NCBI GenBank assembly: GCA_016946835.1
Contig: JACVTC010000179.1
Coordinates: forward strand, 62,001 to 126,000
DNA: 64,000 nt
Origin: Neocallimastix lanati (nom. inval.)
Lineage: Eukaryota > Neocallimastigomycota > Neocallimastigomycetes > Neocallimastigales > Neocallimastigaceae
Direction of reading: 5' to 3'
The notes beneath the pieces were generated by a model that worked only from the letters and a program-made list of their open reading frames with translations, did not search any database and was not told the origin of the DNA. The translations under genes and the position numbers were made by a program. This document shows, one piece after another, positions 1 to 11,600 of this stretch (position 1 is the stretch's first letter; each line of letters begins with the position of its first letter).

Positions 1-1
1 T

Positions 2-1450
2 ATAGAAGCTACAAAAACAGATGCCACAGCTGATGATATTAGACTCTATTTTAGCCCACAGAATATTAAAAATGATATGTCCTATAAACCCTTTAGGAAA
101 ATGAATAAGTTCAAAATAAAGGATAATATTATATTATATAATAATTTAATTTATATTCCTGAAATTTTAAGATTAGAAATCTTAACTAAATATCATGAAA
201 AGCCTTCCGCTGGTCATCTTGGAATTAAAAGAACTCTTGAATTAATTACAAGAAACTTTTGGTGGCCCAAAATGCAAGATGATGTTATAAAATTTGTCAA
301 TTCCTGTGAATGTTGTGCAAGAAACAAAATTAATAGACATAGGAAATATGGCTTTCTACAACCGTTGGAAACACCTGATAGACCTTGGAAATCTATAGAA
401 GTTGACTTTTTATGTGGCCTCCCGGATTCAAAGGGATATACGGTAATAATGGTTGTAGTGGATCGTTTCTCTAAAATGATTCACTTAATACCTTTCAAAC
501 AAATTCCTGATGCAAAACAAACTGCCAAAGCATTTATGAATAATGTTTATAAATTACATGGCCTTCCTTATGATATGTATACAGATAGAGGTCCTCAGTT
601 TACAAGTGCACTTTGGAAAGAATTCATGAAATTACTTAATATTAAATCCAAATTAGCTACAACAGATCATCATGAGACTGTTGGTCAAGTTGAGAGATGT
701 AACTCCTTTATTGAACAGTATTTAAGAGCTTATTCAAGATCTTATTATCACGACGATTGGATTAATTGGATCTATCTTGCAGAGTTCGCTTATAATAATT
801 CAGTCAATGAATCTACAAAAGAAACACCTTTCTTTATTAACTATGGATTTCATCCATCTATGGACGAATATTTCTTACTACCCCAAGTTGATACTAATAG
901 TAAATTTATTAAAAATGTAAGTACAAGTTTTAATCATATTAAAGATGTCTTATTAAGATCTAAAGAATTATATAAAAATTATGCGGATAAGAAAAGGATG
1001 CCACCTCCTGTAATAAAAGAAGGTGACTTGGTTTGGATTCAAGCACCTCCTTCCTTAAATATTGAAGATTGTTCTAAACTCGCTCCTTGCAAATATGGAC
1101 CTTACAAGGTAATCGATGTTTTAGAGAATAATAATTATAAAATTGATCTTAAAAAGTCACCTTTTCCAAAACATCATCCAATCTTTCATATCTCTGAATT
1201 GGAACCTTATGTCCCAACTCCGCAAAAGTTTTTAAATAGAAGTTCGCACAATGAATCCATTAATGATATTATTGAAATTTCTGGATTTAGGACAAACTAC
1301 AAGTAAAACTGCTACGAATATAGAGTTAGATACAAATATAAAAGTTCAAGTAATTGGGTGCCTTCTTATGAAGTTAAAAATAATCCAAGGAATCAAAGAA
1401 TATATCAAGAATATTTAAAGAATAATAGAAAATTCACTTCTCTTTCTTAT

Positions 1451-1456
<6 letters not shown>
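2..1456 (+). pseudogene. 3' end of Ty3/gypsy pol: integrase and interrupted chromodomain-like tail
   Basis: The reading frame is already open at the left edge, so this is the C-terminal part of a longer Pol; the Met at 77 need not be a start. Seen: the integrase zinc-finger part (YHEK...GHLG, later CECC), the catalytic core with D in VDFLCG, D in TDRGPQFTS and E in GQVERCN, and the HPIFHISELEPY motif that precedes the C-terminal domain in this family. A TAA at 1304-1306 stops the frame, but the same frame then stays open to TAA at 1454-1456 and contains a YRVRYKYK...NWVPSYEV stretch that fits a chromodomain-like tail (inference). The stop is therefore probably a nonsense mutation. It is closest in style to element P among those here. 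No LTR is visible after it; a 30-base A run follows directly. Confidence 0.85.
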
Positions 1457-1486
<30 letters not shown>

Positions 1487-2007
1487 ATTATACTTAAGCT
1501 ATAAATAGTATATTAAATAATAATATTTCAAAATTAAATTAGTTAATTTAAAATTTTACATTTCAAAATTTCAAAAATTTTTAAAAATTCGAAATTTAAT
1601 AATACTTTATTTATTTTTACATTATTATATTCATTAAATTATAAATTTTCACTATATTTAAAAATTTTCAATTTAATGCATAAAATTAAGATGAAATTTC
1701 AATTTCAATTTCAAAATTTCAATTTTACATTTTTTCAACGAAATTTTTAATAAAATTCACACCATTATATTTCTCGATATTTAATTTTTTAACAAATTTT
1801 TAATTTCAGTAAATTTTGACAATTTCGAAATTTCCATGAAATGGCCACTTGTAATGTGTTCTTTAAAGGACTCATGTGACCTTTTTACTTCAAAAAAAAA
1901 AAAAAAAAAAAAAAAAATTTTTAAAATATACAATTTTATAAATATAATAATTTCTTTATGTAACGTTACACAAAATCGTCTGGAATCCGATTTTTGTGGA
2001 AGGGCGT
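1457..2007. other. A+T-rich non-coding stretch with A homopolymers
   Basis: It holds the rest of an A run starting at 1455, repeated ATTTCAATTTC-like words and a second A run near 1892-1917. I see no gene, LTR boundary or RNA gene. The short open frame over 1836-2030 is low-complexity poly-lysine and not credible. Confidence 0.6.
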
Positions 2008-2762
2008 TGTCGAAATTACAACTGAATTAAATTTCAATTTCAATTAATTTCAATTAAAATTATTAAAAACAAAATAATTAATAAAAATTTATAATTCATT
2101 AATTATTCTTTAAATTTTATTTATTTTATAATATTGTAAGTTATTTGATCATCTTAGGACCAGCTTAGGCCTACTGATTCTAATGATATCATATTAAACT
2201 TAAATATTATTAATAAATAAAATATTTATTAACATGAATCATTTGGTCATGTCATCCTTGATTCATAAATTAATGTTTATGTATTAATTTATGTTATATT
2301 GATTTAATTAATTATTAATTATTAATTACTATATTAAATATTTAAATTTAATATTATATTATATATATTAGCTAATATATTAGATTAAAAAATATAATTT
2401 ATTTATATTAAACATATTCTTATACTAAATATTATTATTATCAACTTTATATTATTATTATCAACTTTATATTATTATTATCAATATTCTCAAACCTACA
2501 AAGTATAAAAAGAAAATTCAAATTTATCTTTTTGTCCTTTGTAAGGTTATAGTTAACCTATTATAATATAACTATATATTTTTATTAATAAATAAAAATT
2601 TTTATCATATCAAACCAATTATTAGTTTTAATTAAGTGTTAAATTAACAAATTTAACTTTATAACTCTTTTATTTTAGTAATTTACTTATATCTATATAG
2701 TTATATTATATAGATATATCAACCTGATTCCTCGTTAAATTCAACCTGTTTACTTTTTAACA
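2008..2762. mobile_element. Decayed solo LTR, C family (probable)
   Basis: It begins TGTCGAAATTACAACTG and ends TTTTTAACA. It shares in order several landmarks with LTRs C1, C2 and C3: the ATTACAACTGAATT opening, a CTTAGGCCTACTGATT block near 2163, CCTTTGTAAGGTTATAG near 2538, and a CGTTAAATTCAACC block near the end. No matching 5-bp duplication is found at the ends (GGCGT against AGATT), so the limits are approximate. Confidence 0.45.
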
Positions 2763-2921
2763 AGATTAAAAATTATTAATATTAGTGGAATTAAATAATT
2801 AATATTAAAATATTAAAATAATTATAAATCTAGTTATAATAAATTAGAAAATGTATTAATTATTATTTTTATTTAATATTGTAATACTTAATAATATTTT
2901 AATAGTTTATTATATTTTATT

Positions 2922-3040
2922 ATTAAATTTTTATTATTATTAAATTTTTATTATTAAATTTTTATTATTAAATTTTTATTATTAAATTTTTATTATTAAA
3001 TTTTTATTATTAAATTTTTATTATTAAATTTTTATTCTAA
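2922..3040. repeat. 14-bp tandem repeat
   Basis: Roughly eight head-to-tail copies of a 14-bp unit ATTATTAAATTTTT. It is a simple A+T minisatellite with no coding content. Confidence 0.8.
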
Positions 3041-3559
3041 TCCAATCAAATAACTATTCTAAATGTATAAAAAGAACAAAGTAGTACAATACTTTAGTTC
3101 TCTCTCTTTTTCTTACAACTTTATTATTATATTATTCTTTTGATATTTTCGAGTTTAAATGATAAATTTAGATAGTTAAAATAAAATTAGTTTAAATAAT
3201 TAAATTTAAATAGTTTAAATAATAAATTAGTATAGTTTAAATAATAAAGTTAGAATAGATTAAATAATAAAAATAAAATAGTTTATTTTAAATAAAGTTA
3301 GAATTAAAAATAATTTAAGTTTTGTATTAAGTGTTTAAAGGTTTTTAGTGTTTGGTTAATAGTTTTAATAATTATAGTTGTTAGTTAAATTATTTATATT
3401 AGGATATATTAATTTTGAATAATTTATTTTAGTTTAAATTGTTTAGTATTTAGATTTTTAAATTAGAATAATAGATTAGAATAATAGAGTAGAATTTAAA
3501 ATTTTCTTTAATTATTAGAATATATTATTTTATGATAAAAATTCTTCAGTTCTGTACCA
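3041..3559. other. Right end of an LTR-like unit (M) of unknown start
   Basis: The stretch carries degenerate AGTTTAAATAATAAA repeats, then TTAGAATATATTATTTT, which is also near the end of the I LTRs, and finishes ...CTGTACCA directly before CTAT. That end matches K (TACCA) and fits the 3' end of an LTR in the train that follows. I could not find its left end. Confidence 0.4.
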
Positions 3560-3563
3560 CTAT

Positions 3564-4869
3564 TGATACAATACAGCTAGAAATACGCAAGAAAATTAAC
3601 AAAAGAGAAAATCCTGTTGAAATTATAACTGAATTGAAATCTCAATTTCAGTTATTTACATTTCAATAATTAAAAATATTATTTATTTAATTATAAATAA
3701 TATATATATTTAAATAATTAATAATTAATATAAATTCTTGTTTAATATTTAAAGGGTTATCTTAGGCCTAATAATCCTGAGAATATTAATAAATAAGGTT
3801 TATATTAATAATTAATTTCAATGATACATTTGACGTCACGTGTATTTTATTTATATTATGTTTTTATATATGTTTACAACATATCTATATTAAATTCAAT
3901 TATTCAAATAATTATATAATTAAATTTATCCTTATATTTTATTATTATTTATATTATTATTATCTTATAATTAAATATTATTATTATGTAAATTACAAAG
4001 TATAAAAGAAAGATGTAAAAATCTATCTTTTATGTTCTTTGTAAGGTTATTGTAAAATTACCTTAATAGTAATATATTATAGATATTTTATTATTAAATA
4101 AAATCAATAAATTTAAAATCAAATTAATTTGATAATTCTAATTATCAAAGTTTATTATAAATAAATTTTTATTAAACTAAACATTTAAATATTTATTATT
4201 ATTATTATATATCTATATAGTATATTACTATATAGACATATCGACTTAGTGAATATTTTTATTAAAACATATTATTTTATTTAAATTTAAATTATAAATT
4301 ATATCAAAATCTTAACAAATCCTATAATAATATAGTGAAAAATAATTACAATATATAATATACTAAATCATTATATAAATAGATTAAAAATTAATTAGAC
4401 AGCCAATAATATTCAAGATAAAATTAATTAATAAATTTAAAAGAAGAGAATGAAATAAAAGTTAAAGAGAGAGTTTTTCTTGTTGTTTTAAAAATTCTAA
4501 TTGAGTAAAATAATAGTTTTAGAGAACTTATAGTTTAGTTTAAATAATTAAGTAATTACTTATAGTTAAAGGATAAGAGTTGAATCCTACAATTATAAGT
4601 AAAATTATTATAAAGATATTAATATAAATTGAATTATTAGAGATAGATAAAAATCATTATATTCAGAGGAATATAAATATAATTGTAATAATTTATGTAA
4701 AATAAATAAATAAATAAAAACAAGATTTAAAAAGAAATAAATAAATTTTATTATTTGTGTAAATTATTATTTATTATCTTTGAGTTGGAATATATTATTT
4801 TACAAATTCCCTATTTGCTCGACCTCGTTATAAATAGAAATCTGATACTTTATTACTTATATTGTATCA
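3564..4869. mobile_element. Solo LTR L, interrupted by C3
   Basis: It starts TGATACAATA and ends TATTGTATCA, a perfect 10-bp terminal inverted repeat. CTAT flanks both ends (3560-3563 and 4870-4873), a 4-bp target duplication. Without C3 and one AATCC duplicate it is about 598 bp. TTGGAATATATTATTTT near the 3' end is shared with the I LTRs, suggesting one superfamily. Orientation is unknown. Confidence 0.8.
3615..4317. mobile_element. Solo LTR C3, inserted in L
   Basis: 703 bp, TGTTGAAATTATAACTG to TCTTAACA, flanked by AATCC at 3610-3614 and 4318-4322 (5-bp duplication). It shares landmarks with C1 and C2 (ATAACTGAATT opening, CTTAGGCC block, CTTTGTAAGGTTATTG). Confidence 0.8.
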
Positions 4870-4875
4870 CTATTG

Positions 4876-5716
4876 TGTAAAGAATTAATTAAAAATATTT
4901 AATTATATTAATAATTAATTCTTTCTACAATTAATAATAAAAAATATTATTAATTGAGATAAAATTAAAAAATATAATATAAAAATTGAAAACGAAAATT
5001 TAAAAACTTAGAGTTTATTATAAGATTATAATAAACAACACTAAAAGTAGGTTAAGAGAATTTTAGAAATTATTTTATTATAAAAATTTTTTATTTAAAA
5101 GTAATTTTAAAATATTTGTGTTAATTATTATAATTTCTTATAATAATAACTCTTAATTATTTTTAGAAGAATCAAGAGTCCTATTTATATTAATTTGATT
5201 TCTAATCTTGGAAAATTATCTCTATCTAGAAAAAGATTAGAAGAAAAAACTAGATAGATCTCGATTGGTGTTTAATTACATCAATCTTTAGTTAATAAGA
5301 AAACCCGAATAAGGGAGAAAACTTATTAACTAATTATATATTAATTTTATTAATATTAATACTTAATCACAAGTATAATTAAATAATTAATTCTTTTAAT
5401 TATCTTAATTAAAAGTCCAAGAAATAATATAATTTAATTATTTCTTGATTAAATAAAATTATCATTTTAATACAATTTAATTTTTCTTAATTAAATATAA
5501 TTTAACATTATTTTAATACAATAATACATTATTATAATTTAATATATTAATTATTGATAATTTAATTTAATTTTAAAACAATAACATTAATTAATAATTA
5601 CTATGTGACATAATTAATAAAATTATTCATAAAATTTTATAAAATAATAAACTTTAAATATTAATTTTTTAATAAAGAATAATAATTATTTTGAATAATA
5701 ATTATAATTCTTTACA
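4876..5716 (-). mobile_element. Solo LTR J (F superfamily), at the 5' edge of B
   Basis: 841 bp, TGTAAAGAATTAATT to ATTCTTTACA, flanked by TATTG at 4871-4875 and 5717-5721. The last two bases of that duplication are the first two bases (TG) of the LTR of element B, so J landed 2 bp inside B. It holds an ACTCTTAA...TCAAGAGT hairpin (5149-5179) like those in F, F' and G, and lies in the opposite orientation to F. Confidence 0.8.
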
Positions 5717-5770
5717 TATTGATAAAGAATGCCCAAATAATGTTCTTTTGGTTATGCATCTTAAATGATT

Positions 5771-6428
5771 TGTTAAGATAATAACTGAATTTCAATTCAA
5801 TTTCAATTTCGATAATTCAGTTATTTGAATTTCAATATTAATAAATAATAATAATATAATAATTATTATTAAATTAACTTTATTAAAATATTTAGGAATT
5901 AGTCTAGGCCAACTAATTACTAAATATTATTAACATATTGAATTTAATATATATTAAATAATGTAAACACGTGATTGTCATATTAAATTAATTTCTACAT
6001 ATTATATTTTAATTATAAATTATAATATTTAGCAATATTTAATTCTTATATTTTATTTATATTAAATATTTATATTATTATCTTATTTTATATTATCAAT
6101 ATCAAACTTATATTAATACTATTACATATTCATATTAATAATTAATATTTTAATAATTAATTATTTTATATAAATACATGTTTAAATCTTTTGATTAATC
6201 CTTTGTAGGATTATTGTAATTTAAATTATAGTAATAATTATATAAAATAATAATGTAATAAAATATTATTAAGATTAAATAAAATTTATATTTTAGATAA
6301 AAACTTAATTATAAAATTTACTAATAACAATATGTTTTAAATAAGAATAAAATTTAATTATTAATTAATTACTATAATTTGGCATCTTGACCTAATCGTT
6401 AAGACCAAATTATCTTAAAACTTTGACA
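5771..6428. mobile_element. Solo LTR C1, inserted in the 5' LTR of B
   Basis: 658 bp, TGTTAAGATAATAACTG to AAACTTTGACA, flanked by TGATT at 5766-5770 and 6429-6433. The uninterrupted site is preserved in the 3' LTR of B near 20985-20995. It is nearly identical to C2 (40027-40686). It contains TATATAAATACATG, a possible promoter. Confidence 0.92.
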
Positions 6429-7072
6429 TGATTCATTTAACCCTTAAACAAATTATTTGATTCTTTATTCTTTTGGAACTTTCTATATTCTAATAAATTA
6501 ATCTATATTCCTAATTAGTACAAATTAAATTATACTATTTAAAAAAGTATATTTAAAATTAATTCCTTATCTATGCTACCTTTATTATTCTTATCTATAT
6601 TTTATTATTATTAAAATCCTTATCAATATTATATAGTTTATTTTATCAATTTTCTTTATAGTTTATCAAAATCTTATCAATATTTCTTTTATTAATATTA
6701 AACTTATCAATATCAATTATTTCTTTGGAAAATTCCAAATTAAAAAAATTGTATTAATGATTACTAATAAAAGATTAAACATAAAAGGAAATAATTATAT
6801 TATTATTATATGTTTTATTATAAATATTATATTATAAATTTGATGAAATGATTATAATTTTTATATTAATAATTTAAATAATATTATTTTTCTAAACTTA
6901 GTAAAATTAAACTTTAGGATTAAATAAATATTACTAAACCACAGAATTAACTTCTGTAAAATAAAAAAATTTGTCTTTTAAAATATATAATTAAGTAGAT
7001 TAGTAATAAATAATTAGTAATAGATTAATATATAAGTATTATTTATTATAAGTTAAATAATAATTATATTAA

Positions 7073-7842
7073 TGTAAAGATTTAATAAAATCTTTAATAA
7101 ATTAATTATTACATAATTAATTAATGTAATAAAATTACATAAATTTATGATTTACGTATATGAAAATTAATTATAAATTTATGTAAACTTTTCATAAAGG
7201 AAAAATTATTATTTAAATAATTTTGGATAATAACTTAAATCTAAATAATTTATTTAAGTTAGTTAATTTAGTTTAGTTTATTTAAAATAGTTATTCTATT
7301 TAACTTAGTTAATTTAGTTTAGTTAGTTTAAAATACTTTAAAATTAATTTCGGAATAGTTTTAAATAGTTAAAATTAGTTTAAATAGTTTACAAAAATAG
7401 TTTTGAATTGTAAATATATAAACATTAGTATTAATAATATTTATATAATAAATATATAATAAATGAGTTGTTATTGAATTTAATTATTATTGTAAATAAG
7501 TTGAAAGTTTATTAAATTAATTATTGTTTAGTTTAGTTAATTATTATTTAATAAAATTATTAATAAATATTTTGTTTATAAATAAATAGTAATATATGTA
7601 AATTAGATAGAAATAATATATTATAATGTAATAATGAAAAAATATAAATACATGTAAATTTCTATAATTAAATCGATGTATTAGTTATTGACTATATGAT
7701 AGTTAATAACAAAAAGAGATTTAATTTTTTTTTAATTAATAAAGATTATTTTATTTAAAAAAACGAATTTTTATTACGTGTTTTTTTTATTTTTGTGTTA
7801 AAATTTGTTATTTGTAATCTGTTTCTGATAGAACTCTTTACA
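7073..7842 (+). repeat. 5' LTR of element A
   Basis: 770 bp, TGTAAAGATTTAATAAAATC to GAACTCTTTACA. I saw no difference from the 3' copy over the parts compared. AAAAAATATAAATACATG in the last quarter is a likely TATA box. No TGG-type tRNA primer-binding site follows directly; the next bases are ATAACTAATACC, so priming may be by an internal tRNA segment or by self-priming (inference). Confidence 0.93.
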
Positions 7843-7892
7843 ATAACTAATACCTTTTAAATAAAAAGAAACACGTTACAAATAATAAAATT

Positions 7893-8342
7893 TTCTACTG
7901 ATTTAGGACTCTACTTTAGGACTCTACTTTCTACTGATTTAGGACTCTACTTTAGGACTCTACTTTCTACTGATTTAGGACTCTACTTTAGGACTCTACT
8001 TTCTACTGATTTAGGACTCTACTTTAGGACTCTACTTTCTACTGATTTAGGACTCTACTTTAGGACTCTACTTTCTACTGATTTAGGACTCTACTTTAGG
8101 ACTCTACTTTCTACTGATTTAGGACTCTACTTTAGGACTCTACTTTCTACTGATTTAGGACTCTACTTTAGGACTCTACTTTCTACTGATTTAGGACTCT
8201 ACTTTAGGACTCTACTTTCTACTGATTTAGGACTCTACTTTAGAACTCTGCTTTCTACTCATCTAGGACTCTACTTTCTACTGATTTAGGACTCTACTTT
8301 CTACTGATTTAGGACTCTGCTTTCTACTCATCTAGGACTCTA
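7893..8342. repeat. 36-bp minisatellite in the leader of A
   Basis: About twelve head-to-tail units, each holding CTACTGATTTAGGACTC and then TACTTTAGGACTC. The first ten or so are near-identical; the last few are shortened or variant (TCATCTAGGACTC). It lies in the untranslated leader between the 5' LTR and gag. There are no unique spacers. Confidence 0.92.
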
Positions 8343-8676
8343 TAATTTTGACTTTTAACATAGATTTTTATTGCTCTTAAGCATTGTTAACCCTTACTGA
8401 TTTTGGACTCTTATTATTGTTGCTATTCAGGTTGAAATATTAATAATAGTTATATTATTCTATATTTTCTTCGTTTACTCGTTCGACACCTTTTCAAGTG
8501 GATAGAGTCTGAACGACTTTACGATATTAAATATAGACATATTAATAACTTGTATAATTAATAATAAGAGATCAAAAAAAAAAAAAAAAAAAAAATTTAA
8601 TTATTAACGTCACTTTAACATTAACAATCTGGAAGAACTAAATCGCATATTTCAAAACCTTAATCTTGATGATAAC
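8343..8676 (+). other. Leader of A just before gag
   Basis: Non-coding. It contains a 22-base A run (8574-8595) in the context AGATC(A)nTTTAATTA and then TGGAAGAA. The same context occurs before the gag-pol ORF of element F (24015-24080). Confidence 0.6.
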
Positions 8677-11600
8677 ATGGAGGGTCAACAACCAAACCAA
8701 CTACCGATTCATCCTGCTACTCAACTGAAAATTATTAACGATCCACCGTTATTTTCTGGATCTACAAAGGATCTTGATGGTTTTTTAACTCGAGTGGAAT
8801 TGGCAATTGAGGTGAATCCTCATAGATTCCCCGATGATAGGAGAAGAGTAATGTTTGTAATCTCCTATTTTACAGGAAAAGCTTTAAATTGGGCTTCATG
8901 CCTCAGAAGGAATAACAATCCTGTCTTAGGAAATTATGGAAATTTTATTGCTGAACTTCGTAGAAATTTCGGAGACCCTGATGTAGAAGCTGTTATTGCT
9001 AACGGAAAATTGTGTAACATACGCCAATTTAAATATGGACATGTTGTAGAGTATATCTCCGAGTTCCAAAAAATAAGTCAATACTCCGACTTTAATGAAC
9101 CGGCCAAGATATACATGTTCATAAAAGGTCTCCATTATAAGATGAGAGAAAAACTTGCTATTGTTAATCCAAACCCAGACAATTTGGAAAACTTATTTAG
9201 AGAGGCCGTAACGATTGAAAATCTAACAAAAAGAAACGATCTTAGAGAATATTATCTTACTCATCAGGACAGACGGAACTACAACCAAAATGACCCCATG
9301 GATGTCGATCTTTACCGAATTAAAAAGGGTCAAACTGCTACTAGATACTTTCCCTCTCACAGAAAAAATTACAATGAGCAAAATAACCCTTTTAGGGAAG
9401 AACGAAAAAGAAAGGGCTTATGCTTCATTTGTGGTAAGGCTGGGCATTTACAGTTTAATTGCCCTAACAAGAAAAGACCAAAAAATATAAAACTCATCAA
9501 TAGAGCATCTGATACAGAAGCAGCTTCAACTTCTTCCTCTGCGCCGACTTCTTCTGTCAGACGAATTAAAAAGATTTGTGAAAATGAAAATGTTTACAGA
9601 ATTCTTGATATTGTTGAAAAAGAAAATATGTTCTTTAAAGGTAAAACAAATATCCTTGATTTCTACATTAAAACCAACAATTCCGAAGAAACTAAAGTGA
9701 AGGTTCTTATTGACTCAGGTTCTGACATTAACTGCATGCATCCTGAATTTGCTAGGGTTAATAAAATCAATTTGATCAATGCTGATAATTCCTTTAAAGT
9801 TGCTGGTCTTGGTTATGGTTTATCTACTGTTAAGAAAATGACAGAAAAATGTATCCTCCGTTTTAAGAATCACTTGGAAGTTATTCAATTATACGCCCTT
9901 CGTATCCCCGATGTAGATATCATTTTAGGACTCCCTTGGATTGAAAAACATTGCCCTATTAACTACCATGATTCAAAGAAAATCTCTTTCAGTTCAGGAT
10001 ACTGTGCTCGACACTGTAATGTAGGGAAAAGAAATAGAAAAAATAAGAATAAAAAGAAGTTAAATAAAATTTCTACTAAAGGAAAGGAACCATATGAAGA
10101 ACTTTCCGTAACAAAGGAAAAAAATAATCCTAAGCGTAAGTATTCCTTCGAATCTGATTCCGATATGGATTCTGATGAAGAAATTACGATTAGAGGTCGT
10201 CGTACTCGTATTAAAACTTGTAGTGAAAAAGAAGAACTTAATGATGTAAAAAATTTTTGTATAATTAATTATGATAGTGATGTAAATGATAGTTTTATGT
10301 TTGATTATGATGATGAAATTTATGAATTTAGTGATAGTAATAATATTAATTTAGATGAATTAAATAAAATTTGTAAAATTGATATTTTATGTAATAATGT
10401 AACAAAAAATTGTAATCATAATGATAATTTTAATAAAGATGAAAATAAAAAGTATATTTCTAAAAAGTGTTCTGTGAAAAATTTGTGTTGTATCTGTAAT
10501 TGTTTAAAAATTAGTAATTTTGAGAATAAATTAAATCAAAAAATTATAGGAATACCTCCTATTTATAACAATTACGCAGAAGTATTCAATGAAAGAAATT
10601 GCAACATACTCCCTCCACATCGTGAATATGATTGTGAAATAAGATTAAAGGATAATTCAAATTTATTTTATGGTCCAATATATCCTTTAACTGAGGCAGA
10701 ACGAGATGAACTAAAAAAGTATATAAAAGAAAATTTAGAAAAAGGATTCATTAGAAAATCCAAATCACCCGCTGGTGCACCTGTATTATTTGTTAAAAAG
10801 AAAGATGGTTCATTGAGATTATGTGTTGATTATAGAAAATTGAATGAAATGACCATCCGTAATTCTTATCCTCTTCCTTTAATAAGTGAATTATTAGATA
10901 GAGTTAAAGGTGCAAAATATTTTACCAAGTTGGACTTAAAGTCTGCCTACAATTTAGTAAGAATTAAAGAAGGTGATGAGTACAAGACTGCATTTCGTAC
11001 TAGATATGGTCATTTTGAATATTTAGTTATGCCTTTTGGCTTAAAAAATGCTCCAGCCACCTTCCAGCATTTTATAAATGATGTTCTTAGCGATTACTTA
11101 GATGATTTTGTTATTTCTTACATTGATGATATATTAATTTATTCGAATAGTTTAGAGGAACATCATGAACACGTTAAAAAGGTGCTTAAAAAATTATTAG
11201 AAAATGACTTGTACATTAAATTAGAGAAATGTGAATTCGATGTTACTGAAACCACTTTCCTTGGTTACATTTTATCAAAAGACGGCTTGAAAGTTGATCC
11301 TGAAAAGGTTAAAGCTATCCTAGATTGGCCTGTTCCTTCTAATGTAAAGGAAATACAATCATTTATTGGATTATGTAATTATTATAGAATTTTTATCAAG
11401 GATTTTGCTAAGATTGCGCGGCCCTTACATAAACTTACCAGGAAAAATGTTCCATTTCTCTGGGGTTCTGATCAACAAAAATCCTTTGATAAATTTAAAG
11501 AACTTTTTACTTCTGCTCCAATTTTAAGAAATCCTGATAGTAACAAACCTTTCATTGTGGAAACTGATGCTTCTAATTTCGCTGTTGGAGCTATACTTTC

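Noticed and set aside
1455-1484. Poly(A) tail of a LINE-type retrocopy after the first pol
   Set aside because: A runs of this size are scattered over all non-coding DNA here, and no target duplicate brackets it.
1836-2030. 64-residue ORF with a poly-Lys core
   Set aside because: It is driven by an A run and shows no similarity to the elements around it.
7893-8342. CRISPR-like array
   Set aside because: The 36-bp units are directly adjacent with no unique spacers, and the context is a eukaryotic retrotransposon leader.
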